Shown here piece by piece: positions 1-5,813 of a stretch of 8,330 bases of DNA. Source of the stretch: G963674505 sp964575975. Lineage in GTDB: Bacteria; Desulfobacterota; Desulfobacteria; Desulfobacterales; SKZT01. A model generated the notes under the pieces. The model had not been told where the DNA came from. It worked only from the letters and a program-made list of their open reading frames with translations, and did no database searches. The stretch is from assembly GCA_964575975.1 (NCBI GenBank), contig CAZNTU010000245.1, forward strand, positions 1-8,330, in the 5' to 3' direction. The position numbers and the translations under genes were made by a program. Every line of letters begins with the position of its first letter. Position 1 is the first letter of the stretch.

Positions 1-135
1 TTCAGAACGCATGTAAAGCGCCTGAACCGCAGGACCATCTGTTTTTCAAAGAGCGAGAAAATCCACGACAACGTCGTCGGAACGTACATCGGCCGTTTCT
101 ATTTCAAGACCGGCCGGTATTCGGAAGCAGCCTGA
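1..135 (+). CDS. IS1-family transposase, C-terminal end (partial)
   Basis: The window opens inside this reading frame, so only the last 44 residues are visible. They include the stretch RLNRRTICFSKSEKIHDN (about residues 7-24 of the visible part), which resembles the C-terminal signature of IS1-type (InsB) DDE transposases, followed by a short aromatic and basic tail and a TGA stop. The family cuts and joins DNA ends to move the IS. The catalytic residues lie upstream of the window. The sequence just after the stop ends in a run whose complement begins GGCAGTGGGTCG (146-157); this could be the right terminal inverted repeat, but the left end is not in view, so this is a guess. Whether the copy is intact cannot be judged. 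Confidence 0.75.
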   Translation, partial: FRTHVKRLNRRTICFSKSEKIHDNVVGTYIGRFYFKTGRYSEAA

Positions 136-154
136 TCAACCGATTCGACCCACT

Positions 155-191
155 GCCAAAAAAACGAGCCGGCAAAAATACCGGCTCGTTT
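155..191 (-). terminator. Rho-independent terminator of the vWA-OmpA gene
   Basis: A perfect 11-bp stem (162-172 paired with 181-191, AAACGAGCCGG with its complement) encloses an 8-nt loop. Read on the minus strand, the stem runs straight into seven T residues, about 40 bp after the stop codon of the lipoprotein gene. The plus-strand side is followed by an A/T-rich run, so it could also stop transcription leaving the IS. Confidence 0.85.
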
Positions 192-232
192 AATATTATA
201 ATATATATGGATCTTATTGACTGCGAGTAATC

Positions 233-1414
233 TTACCTGGGTGTGATTTCAACCCGGCGATTGAGGGCACGGCCTTCGTCGGTTTGGTTGGTCGCTCTCG
301 GCTGCGATTCTCCGTAACCGGCAGTGCTTATTTGGCTTGCGGGAATTCCCTTGTTCAGCATGTACTGCATTACGGCGTTGGCTCGTCGTTCTGAAAGCTT
401 TTGGTTGTAACGGTCAGTACCGATACTGTCTGTGTGTCCCTCGAAAGTCACGTTCAAGCCGGGATTCTGTCTCAGAATGTCGACAACTTCGTTCAAGAGC
501 GGGTAGGCTTCCGGTTTGATGACTGCTTTGTCGAAATCGAAAAGAACGTTGCCGAGGACCCAGCATCCGAACTGATCGACTCTTACGCCCTTGGGCGTTC
601 CAGGGCAGCGATCAACGTCGTCGCACACGCCGTCGTTGTCGCTGTCGGGGCACGGTCCGGGTGCGGCCACGGGCGGAGGAGGCGTCGGTGCGGGCTTTTC
701 TGCCAGAAAGATTGCTTTGACAAAATCGGCCATTCCATCAGTGGTGGAAATTTCGTCGGCTGTCGTTGCGAAACCGCATTGATCAATATCGGCGATACTT
801 TTCATCAAAGCTTGGCCTCCTTTGTTGTCGCCGACATGGACCGGGTAAAAACAGGCGTTAGGATTGGCGAGTTTGAAGTTCCTGACTGCGGACTCCGGGT
901 TTTGGATGGGATCTTGGCCGTCGGAAAAGATTATCACGGCAGTTCTCTCGGAACCCATCGTATTTTCCATGTCCTTCAGTGAAAAATCGATAGCTCGTGC
1001 GATCGGGGAATTGCCTGCGGGACCTGTCAGACCAGCTGCGGCTTTTCCGAATGCCTCGGTGGAGTAGACTTCGGGTCCATAAAACAAAGTCGTCTCTTTG
1101 TTTTTGCCGTCATCGGGTCCGAAGCCTCTCAGGTAGGCGGTGTATCCAAGCTCTGGAATAGACTGGTTCAATGCTTGTACTAAGTTCTTAGCGATAGTGA
1201 ATTCGCTCTTTCCCTGGTATCTCGTCGTCATTGAAGACGACCCGTCGAACAATACCACAAAATTTTCCACTTTCGGGTTATAGGCCGCCGGATCGAACCG
1301 CGGTGCCGAAAATGGAGCCCGGGTTGGTTCCACTTGCGGGCCGCCGCATCCAAATACGAACATCAACGCGCCGACCAGGACGATAGCCGAAATCCGGAAT
1401 AAATGGTTCTTCAT
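233..1414 (-). CDS. Outer-membrane lipoprotein with vWA and OmpA domains
   Basis: A 393-residue envelope protein. Residues 1-22 form a lipoprotein signal (hydrophobic core, then FVFGC) with Cys23 as the likely lipidated residue. A von Willebrand A domain spans about 51-235: its metal site shows Asp57, Ser59 and Ser61 (FDGSSSM), Ser136 in the usual Thr position (GNSPIA) and Asp165 (FSDGQD). A proline-rich linker (240-252) leads to a thrombospondin-3-like acidic calcium motif (DSDNDGVCDDVD, 257-268) with four Cys at 255, 264, 270 and 284. The C-terminal OmpA/Pal domain (about 287-393) keeps the peptidoglycan contacts Asp329 and Arg344 (GHTD...NQKLSERRA). It should anchor the outer membrane to the wall and bind an unknown ligand through the vWA domain. 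The ATG has a strong AGAGGAG site 4-10 bases upstream. It appears to be a single-gene unit with its own terminator. Confidence 0.9.
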   Translation of the reverse strand: MKNHLFRISAIVLVGALMFVFGCGGPQVEPTRAPFSAPRFDPAAYNPKVENFVVLFDGSSSMTTRYQGKSEFTIAKNLVQALNQSIPELGYTAYLRGFGPDDGKNKETTLFYGPEVYSTEAFGKAAAGLTGPAGNSPIARAIDFSLKDMENTMGSERTAVIIFSDGQDPIQNPESAVRNFKLANPNACFYPVHVGDNKGGQALMKSIADIDQCGFATTADEISTTDGMADFVKAIFLAEKPAPTPPPPVAAPGPCPDSDNDGVCDDVDRCPGTPKGVRVDQFGCWVLGNVLFDFDKAVIKPEAYPLLNEVVDILRQNPGLNVTFEGHTDSIGTDRYNQKLSERRANAVMQYMLNKGIPASQISTAGYGESQPRATNQTDEGRALNRRVEITPR

Positions 1415-1440
1415 TACGCTCCTCTCCTCTCTTCTGTTTT

Positions 1441-1469
1441 TTTATGGGGGGTTAAGACGTTTCTTTCAA
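1441..1469 (-). promoter_or_regulatory. Candidate sigma-70 promoter of the vWA-OmpA gene
   Basis: On the minus strand, TTGAAA (1464-1469) and CATAAA (1441-1446) are separated by 17 bp. Transcription would begin about 20 bases before the start codon, leaving room for the purine-rich ribosome binding site. The match is 5/6 and 4/6, so this is a moderate prediction. Confidence 0.4.
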
Positions 1470-1536
1470 CCAGAAAATTCTTGCTCGAGATTGGGAACTC
1501 GAACTTTTCAATCGACGTCTTTTTAAGTGGTCGTAA

Positions 1537-1788
1537 AACCGTGCCAATCAACGGGTATACGGCCGTGATGTTTCCGACAAGACAAAGGCTTGTTTAATTT
1601 CACGCACCTCCTTCGACGAAGTACAAATAATCGTTAAAAAAGAATTCCGATCGCCCAAGGTTCAATTCGACTACGCGCTCGGCCAATGCTATATTCTCTT
1701 GATCGAGAAACAACTTGGCTTGGCCAAGTTGGTCGAGCAGTGCAAGCGTTCTTTGGGCACATTCCCGAAACAAAGTGAAAACATGTGA
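1537..1788 (+). pseudogene. Open remnant frame without a start codon, unknown family
   Basis: This frame is open for 83 codons and ends in TGA, but it contains no ATG, GTG or TTG except an ATG as the last sense codon. Its middle has natural-looking protein composition: VQIIVKKEFRSPKVQFDY, then ALGQCYILLIEKQLGLAKLV. I do not recognise the family. It may be the 3' remnant of a gene whose 5' part was lost, or a chance open frame. A 9-bp perfect hairpin with a 3-nt loop (1711-1719 with 1723-1731) lies inside it. No ribosome binding site or promoter is associated. Confidence 0.35.
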
Positions 1789-1865
1789 AATATATATGTA
1801 CTATGATGAAAAATGCAAGAATCACTTAAACAACGACGTTTTTTTTGAATCGTAATGGAGAACAT

Positions 1866-1991
1866 ATGAAAATTCCTATGGCTAACAGAAATTGCCGCGG
1901 ACCATGCTGTTATGGCAATGCCCCCCTCAGAAAAGCGGAAGCCCGAATCGACGGCGCGACTTTACCCGAGATTCTGTCTCAATTCATTTAA
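1866..1991 (+). CDS. Small hypothetical ORF, 41 residues
   Basis: An ATG preceded by GGAG with a 5-base gap opens a 41-codon frame with a CRGPCCYG cysteine cluster (residues 10-17) and a C-terminal half that could form an amphipathic helix. I do not recognise it. After its TAA the same frame continues with a CPVCGH zinc-knuckle-like motif (about 2019-2036), so the small ORF may be the front of a longer protein now broken by a stop. It could equally be a chance ORF with a lucky ribosome binding site. Confidence 0.3.
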   Translation: MKIPMANRNCRGPCCYGNAPLRKAEARIDGATLPEILSQFI

Positions 1992-2128
1992 AAGGTCAAG
2001 GCAATTTCGAGATCCAAATGTCCCGTTTGTGGTCATGCCTTGCCGTTTCGTTGACAAAAGGCAAGTCTCTGGTTAGGTTGACTATGATTGTGCCAGAAAA
2101 ACGAATACATACAGATACTGTGGAATAA
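1992..2128 (+). pseudogene. Broken zinc-ribbon-like fragment
   Basis: In the frame of the preceding small ORF, but after its stop codon, the translation reads SKCPVCGHALPF and then stops. In another frame shortly downstream comes VDYDCARKTNTYRYCG. Joined by a frameshift, and reading through a TAG, these give two cysteine pairs as in a zinc ribbon. I read this as the remains of a small zinc-ribbon gene carrying at least one shift and two stops. The stretch also supplies the likely promoter region of the next gene. The evidence is only motif-level, and chance is a real alternative. Confidence 0.25.
2051..2079 (+). promoter_or_regulatory. Candidate sigma-70 promoter of the MetH-activation-like gene
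   Basis: A perfect TTGACA (2051-2056) is followed after 17 bp by TAGGTT (2074-2079), which keeps the key A2 and T6 positions of a -10 box but is otherwise weak. The start would lie near 2086, about 45 bases before the GTG start codon. Confidence 0.3.
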
Positions 2129-2131
2129 AAG

Positions 2132-2827
2132 GTGAAAGTTCGCAAAGGACGTCCTGAAATTTCGAATTTGTCCGTTACGCTCGGACAAATGGCCAGATAT
2201 GCCGGCGGAAGCAAGTATGTTATGGATGAAAAAATGAAAGAGCTTGCGAGGCCGGTTTTAGAAAAGGCGAAGAAGTTGATTGCGCCTGTTTTTTCGTACG
2301 CGATTTACGACAGATCCGAATTGGACGAGGAAACGAGATTCCTTTTAATGGGGCCGGTACTTGAAAAATTCGAAAAGGAAAACGATTCGCCGAGCGTATG
2401 CGTTTGCCTATGCACGTTGGGACATGAACTTGAAAACGCGGTCGGAGAAATGACGAAAAGCGGAAAAGCCTTGGAGGCCGTTTTTTTGGATGCCGCCGGG
2501 GTGGGGTTTTTAGAATCGTTGGGAAATTCCTCTTTTTCGAGTATCCGGGAGGAAGCCGAAAAATCGGGGCTGTTTCCTGGCTGCCGGTTCGAACCAGGGT
2601 GCGGTGGAATATCCTTGGGCGTGCAAAAACTGATTTTTTCGCTGCTGAATTCAAGCCTCGTCGGCGTATCGCTTTCCGATTCGTGCGTCATGTCGCCAAT
2701 GAAATCCTTGTCCTTTTGGATGTTTTTTCACGAGACGTCCCAAGCCGATGCCGGCCTTTACAAATGCGGAGTGTGCGGATTGATGGATTGCCCTTACCGA
2801 GTTATGGAATCAATGCGTCATACATAG
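2132..2827 (+). CDS. Solo methionine-synthase (MetH) activation-domain-like protein
   Basis: A 231-residue protein resembling free-standing versions of the C-terminal activation domain of cobalamin-dependent methionine synthase, which binds S-adenosylmethionine and allows oxidised cob(II)alamin to be re-methylated. Features in order: helical N-terminal part starting ARYAGG (21-26); VCLCTLGHELEN (91-102); DAAGVGFLES (120-129); RFEPGCG (152-158), which matches the RxxPGYP SAM-loop of MetH except that the Tyr is Cys157; GVSLSDSCVMSPMKSLSF (178-195), matching the conserved LTES..M.P..S segment; and a CxxCx4C motif (Cys212, 215, 220) before PYR, which may bind metal. No catalytic MetH domains are attached. 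The GTG start was chosen because a stop lies two codons upstream (2126-2128) and the family-like region already begins near residue 20; its ribosome binding site is weak. The neighbouring Wood-Ljungdahl genes suggest a role in keeping a corrinoid methyltransferase active. Confidence 0.75.
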   Translation: MKVRKGRPEISNLSVTLGQMARYAGGSKYVMDEKMKELARPVLEKAKKLIAPVFSYAIYDRSELDEETRFLLMGPVLEKFEKENDSPSVCVCLCTLGHELENAVGEMTKSGKALEAVFLDAAGVGFLESLGNSSFSSIREEAEKSGLFPGCRFEPGCGGISLGVQKLIFSLLNSSLVGVSLSDSCVMSPMKSLSFWMFFHETSQADAGLYKCGVCGLMDCPYRVMESMRHT

Positions 2828-2898
2828 GACGCGACAGAGAACATCGAAAGCGTCGGAAACGCGGTTGGGGAGGGCGCGATTTTCTCCCTTTTCGATCC

Positions 2899-2950
2899 TC
2901 GAAGAATTGGAATGGCTCGGGCCGCGCCCCGATTCTTTCCAATTCTTCGA
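2899..2950. repeat. Long symmetric hairpin between convergent genes
   Basis: A perfect 14-bp stem (2899-2912 with 2937-2950) is followed inward by a symmetric 4x4 internal loop, a 5-bp G/C stem (2917-2921 with 2928-2932) and a 6-nt loop. It sits between the 3' ends of two convergent genes, so a bidirectional transcription stop or RNA 3'-end shield is likely. No T-run directly follows on either strand; the nearest plus-strand T7 begins about 15 bases later. Confidence 0.6.
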
Positions 2951-2984
2951 ACAGATATGAACGAGTTTTTTTCCGCCATAGTCG

Positions 2985-3812
2985 TTATTGGTATTCTCCG
3001 CACAGCAATTGCTTGATTCTTTCGCTCAGGAACATGATCGATTCTATGTCGAGATGGTCCACGATGGTCTTGTCGAACAAAAGCTTGACTTCGGCGCCGT
3101 AGTCTTCCCCCTGTTCCTCGTCCCAGAACAAAAGCATGACCGGTACGCGGGGGAGGGGATTGAACAGCATGGCGACATTGGCTTCGATTCCGCCGTCGTT
3201 GACGACTTTTGCCCCGGCCGCCTCGCCAGCCTTCAGCAATTCGGCCGCCTTTCCGGCGAATCGTTCGATCAGGGGAGCTTCAACGTGCTTCTTCATGGAT
3301 TTGACCTTGGAAACCGTGTTGGGCAGTTCCACCAGGCCTTTCCATTGGCCGGTGGGAAGGCTGTCTCCTCCCTGGGCGAGGTGGTTGAAAATGAACACCT
3401 GTTCCCAGCGGGTAAGTTCGTTTCCGGAGGTCTTCCGCAATTTTCCCGGTTCGATTAGGATGGTTTCGTTAAAATAAGGCAGTTCGAGCGCTTTTTGGCC
3501 GTCGTTTTCGACGATCGTCCCTCCGATGCGTTTTTGAAGGTCGGCGATTTCCATGGATGCCGCGCGTTCTTTTGACCATTTCAAGGCGTCCTCGGCCATG
3601 TCGCGCTTGGTCCATTTGCCGGCGGCGTACTGCTGTTGAAGTTCCTCCTGGGCGTGCTCGAGCTTGCTTGGCTCGATGTGCGGGCATTTTTTCAACGGAA
3701 GCTGTTCGGAAACCACCATGCTGGCGAACGCGAGACAAGTGGAATAGCCGCAGTCCTTGCAGTTGGTCTTGGGCAGAATATTCTTGTAAATATCGACTAC
3801 GGAAAGGGACAT
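2985..3812 (-). CDS. Fe-S (CoFeSP-like) domain plus DUF3786 protein
   Basis: A 275-residue cytoplasmic protein. The N-terminus carries Cys18, Cys21, Cys26 and Cys43 (CKDCGYSTC then KKCPH), the four-cysteine pattern of the [4Fe-4S] domain at the front of the large subunit of the corrinoid iron-sulfur protein of the Wood-Ljungdahl pathway. A charged helical linker follows (47-95), then a region of about 100-270 that looks like DUF3786, with LPRVPVMLLFWDEE (220-233) and LLFD (244-247). DUF3786 has no assigned reaction. The Fe-S domain suggests electron delivery to a cobalamin or redox partner, but this is inference. The ATG has AAAGGA seven bases upstream. It lies downstream of the sigma-54 activator gene on the same strand after a 184-bp gap and may be partly co-transcribed or use its own promoter. 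Confidence 0.8.
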   Translation of the reverse strand: MSLSVVDIYKNILPKTNCKDCGYSTCLAFASMVVSEQLPLKKCPHIEPSKLEHAQEELQQQYAAGKWTKRDMAEDALKWSKERAASMEIADLQKRIGGTIVENDGQKALELPYFNETILIEPGKLRKTSGNELTRWEQVFIFNHLAQGGDSLPTGQWKGLVELPNTVSKVKSMKKHVEAPLIERFAGKAAELLKAGEAAGAKVVNDGGIEANVAMLFNPLPRVPVMLLFWDEEQGEDYGAEVKLLFDKTIVDHLDIESIMFLSERIKQLLCGEYQ

Positions 3813-3863
3813 TTGTTTTTCCTTTAGTTGAATCTATTGTTCGTTTGGACGTTAACTGCACGG

Positions 3864-3899
3864 TTATATATAAGGTTCGTCCCTGCCGTTTCGCAAGGT
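3864..3899 (-). promoter_or_regulatory. Weak candidate promoter of the Fe-S/DUF3786 gene
   Basis: On the minus strand TTGCGA is followed after 18 bp by TATATA within an A/T-rich patch, about 50 bases before the start codon. Both boxes match only 4/6. No GG-N10-GC sigma-54 element was found in this gap. The rest of the gap (3813-3996) holds only a short GCTTTC/GAAAGC hairpin and G/C-rich sequence near the activator's stop. Confidence 0.25.
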
Positions 3900-3996
3900 C
3901 GGTCGCTTTCTCGAAAGCATTTTTCGGGGGTGGGATTCGGCGGCGACCGGAACAAGACCAAACCCGCTGTCCATCGGCCCGTTGCCTTCGCCGCCG

Positions 3997-5364
3997 TCAT
4001 TTCTTCCCGATGCCGTACCGTTTCATTTGGTTCCACACGCTGGTGCGCGAAATTCCCAGCATTCTCGCGGCTGCCGAACGATTGCCTCCAGTCGCGTTCA
4101 AGGCTTTTGCCAGTCTCTGCTTTTTAATTTCGTCCAGACCATCGACCGCCTCTTCTCGTTCCGAAAAGTCTCGCCGGTTTTCGACAATGCCAGGCGGCAA
4201 GTGCTCCGGCTCGATCATACCGCCCCGGCAAGACACGAAGGCAAATTCGAAGGCGCTCTTCAACTCTCTTACGTTTCCCGGCCAGTGATAGCCCATGAGC
4301 TTTTCCAGCGCCCGTTTGGAAACGCCTTCGATCTCCTTCCCGCTCTTGAGTTTGATTCGATTGAAAAAAGAGTCGGCCAGCAACGGTATGTCCTCTGTCC
4401 GCTCCCGCAACGGAGGTACCCGGATCGGTATGACGTTGATTCGGTAATAGAAATCCTCCCGAAAAACTCCCTTGGCGATAAGGTTCGGCAAATCGCGGTT
4501 AGTGGCCGAAATGATCCGCACATCGACTTTTATGGGGCTGTGGTCTCCCACGCGTTCAACCACCTTTTCCTCCAGCACCCTCAAAAGCTTGATCTGCGTC
4601 GACAGGGGAAGATCGCCGATTTCGTCCAGAAAAATGTCGCCCCCGTCCGCAGCCTCGAAACGTCCTTTCCGGTCGCGGTGCGCCCCCGTGAACGAGCCCT
4701 TGATGTGGCCGAAAAGTTCGCTTTCCAAAAGCGATTCGTTCAAGGCCGCGCAATTTACCTTTATGAAAGATTTTCCGGCGCGAAGTCCTTCCTCGTGAAT
4801 GGCCTTGGCCACCAGCTCCTTGCCAGTGCCGCTTTCGCCGTGAATTATGATGGGGGCGTCAGACCGCGCCGCGTTTCTGATAGTTTCGAAAAGGTTCTGG
4901 ATAGACGCGCAGGCGCCGATCATGCCGCGGAAACGGTTTTCGTCGCCTAATTCCCTTTTGTAGGTCTCTATCTGTATTTCCTTGTCGATCAAGTCGGTAA
5001 CGTCGGTCATGGTTTCCACGGCCCCGGTGACTACGCCGTTCTCGTCCTTGAGCACGGACGCGTTCTTCAACACATACACGACGCGGCCGTCCTTGCGCGA
5101 CAGCAGGCACCGCTGCTTTTTCAGCTTTCCCTTCTTGAACATCACGCACCAGTGGCATCCCTTTTCGTTCCGGACGATCTCGCAGGAGGTGCAGTTCAAT
5201 ATGGTGCAGGGCTTCCCCACAGCATCGTCGCGCCGGTATCCGGTGATTTCCTCGAACCCGCGGTTGACCGAGACGATGATCCCTTCCGTGTTGACGATCA
5301 TGACTCCGTCCTGGATGGTATCCACGACTGTTTTCCAATACTGGTCGAAATTTTTCCCGTTCAT
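3997..5364 (-). CDS. PAS-domain sigma-54-dependent transcriptional activator
   Basis: A 455-residue enhancer-binding protein. A PAS sensor domain spans about 10-125 and contains an unusual cysteine group (Cys53, 58, 61, 70 and 73; CTSC...CHWC), which could hold a metal, Fe-S cluster or redox switch. The AAA+ domain (about 147-385) has Walker A GESGTGK (176-182), the sigma-54 contact loop as GSFTGA (223-228, usual form GAFTGA), Walker B GGDIFLDEIGD (241-251), the ATNR sensor I region (287-290) and the WPGNVREL segment (361-368). A Fis-type helix-turn-helix closes the protein (about 415-450, GGNRSAAARMLGISRTSVW). There is no receiver domain, so it senses its signal directly. The ATG at 5364 has GGAG four bases upstream; a GTG at 5433 would add 23 residues but has no ribosome binding site and lies upstream of a likely promoter. 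It is divergent from metV-metF, its probable target. Confidence 0.92.
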   Translation of the reverse strand: MNGKNFDQYWKTVVDTIQDGVMIVNTEGIIVSVNRGFEEITGYRRDDAVGKPCTILNCTSCEIVRNEKGCHWCVMFKKGKLKKQRCLLSRKDGRVVYVLKNASVLKDENGVVTGAVETMTDVTDLIDKEIQIETYKRELGDENRFRGMIGACASIQNLFETIRNAARSDAPIIIHGESGTGKELVAKAIHEEGLRAGKSFIKVNCAALNESLLESELFGHIKGSFTGAHRDRKGRFEAADGGDIFLDEIGDLPLSTQIKLLRVLEEKVVERVGDHSPIKVDVRIISATNRDLPNLIAKGVFREDFYYRINVIPIRVPPLRERTEDIPLLADSFFNRIKLKSGKEIEGVSKRALEKLMGYHWPGNVRELKSAFEFAFVSCRGGMIEPEHLPPGIVENRRDFSEREEAVDGLDEIKKQRLAKALNATGGNRSAAARMLGISRTSVWNQMKRYGIGKK

Positions 5365-5422
5365 GCGACTCCGATAACGAACTTTCCCGGCATGTTCAAA
5401 ATCTTTACTATCGATTACGAAA

Positions 5423-5452
5423 TTTATAGACACATGAACAGCCGCGCCGCAA
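5423..5452 (-). promoter_or_regulatory. Candidate sigma-70 promoter of the activator gene
   Basis: On the minus strand TTGCGG (5447-5452) is followed after 18 bp by TATAAA (5423-5428, 5/6 match). Transcription would begin near 5416, inside the possible GTG extension, which supports the ATG at 5364 as the true start. Confidence 0.4.
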
Positions 5453-5551
5453 GAATAATTTTTCTCGGAGACCGGTATCTAAGACAGATCTGAAGCGGGA
5501 AATTCTTCGTTCGGTGCTTCGCGTCGCAACGTCCTCCAAACTTGCCTGTCG

Positions 5552-5591
5552 AAAATGTTCAGTTTGTTTGCGGTTTGCAGTTCAAAATGTT
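5552..5591. promoter_or_regulatory. Candidate upstream activator sites (direct repeat)
   Basis: AAAATGTT occurs at 5552-5559 and again at 5584-5591, each followed by a similar A-TTG/TTTG tail. The repeat interval is 32 bp, about three helical turns, and the centre lies roughly 190 bp before the predicted metV transcription start, the usual distance for enhancer-binding protein sites. Fis-type activators usually bind palindromes, so the assignment is tentative. Confidence 0.25.
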
Positions 5592-5603
5592 GACTTGTCG
5601 ACG

Positions 5604-5638
5604 GCCGAACGACTGGAATCGCTCGGCTTTTTTATTTT
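5604..5638 (+). terminator. Orphan plus-strand intrinsic terminator
   Basis: GCCGA pairs with TCGGC (5604-5608 with 5623-5627), then after one A/C mismatch CGA pairs with TCG, closing a 6-nt loop; the stem is followed by TTTTTTATTTT. It faces metV but lies about 120 bp upstream of its predicted promoter, with no gene before it on this strand. It may end a short RNA or shield the metV promoter from read-through. Confidence 0.6.
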
Positions 5639-5669
5639 CCAAACAGAACCTCAGGAATTTTCATGGGCG

Positions 5670-5682
5670 CAAGCCCTTGATT
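5670..5682 (-). promoter_or_regulatory. Consensus IHF-binding site
   Basis: The minus strand reads AATCAAGGGCTTG, an exact match to the IHF consensus WATCAANNNNTTR, next to an A/T-rich tract (5681-5710). Its centre is about 85 bp before the predicted metV start, between the candidate activator sites and the -24/-12 element, where an IHF bend commonly brings activator and sigma-54 polymerase together. A 13-bp degenerate match can occur by chance; its position raises the likelihood. Confidence 0.5.
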
Positions 5683-5733
5683 TTAAAATGTAATATTTAT
5701 TTTTTGAAAAATCGCCTCCGGTTCCGGACGATT

Positions 5734-5749
5734 CGGCGCCCGGTTTGCT
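5734..5749 (+). promoter_or_regulatory. Sigma-54 (-24/-12) promoter of metV-metF
   Basis: CGGCGCCCGGTTTGCT has GG at 5735-5736 and GC at 5747-5748 with exactly 10 bases between, and a full TTGCT -12 box. Three consensus positions in the -24 half are off (T1, A5, G7). Transcription would begin near 5760, giving a leader of about 54 bases before the metV start. A TCCGG/CCGGA palindrome (5717-5728) lies just upstream. The divergent neighbour is a sigma-54 activator, which strengthens the call. Confidence 0.6.
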
Positions 5750-5813
5750 CAAGCAGGTGTTGATCGCAAGAAACGTCAATAGAACGAATTACCGAAGAAT
5801 GGAGGTAAATACA

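Noticed and set aside
1530..1551. Sigma-54-like TGGCACG on the minus strand upstream of the vWA-OmpA gene
   Set aside because: The -24 half is perfect but the -12 half lacks GC at the required 10-base spacing, and no activator is linked to this gene.
1730..1748. TTGGTCGAGCAGTGCAAG as a sigma-54 promoter
   Set aside because: The gap between GG and GC is one base too short, and such promoters are strict about spacing.
1634..1825. 63-codon minus-strand ORF
   Set aside because: It is antisense to the more protein-like plus-strand open frame, with no ribosome binding site or motif.
3828..4950. Long plus-strand ORFs across the activator gene
   Set aside because: They are complementary-strand shadows of an unambiguous sigma-54 activator with all expected motifs.
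5364..5433. Longer activator starting at GTG 5433
   Set aside because: There is no ribosome binding site, and a TTGCGG/TATAAA promoter lies at and just upstream of it; ATG 5364 has GGAG.
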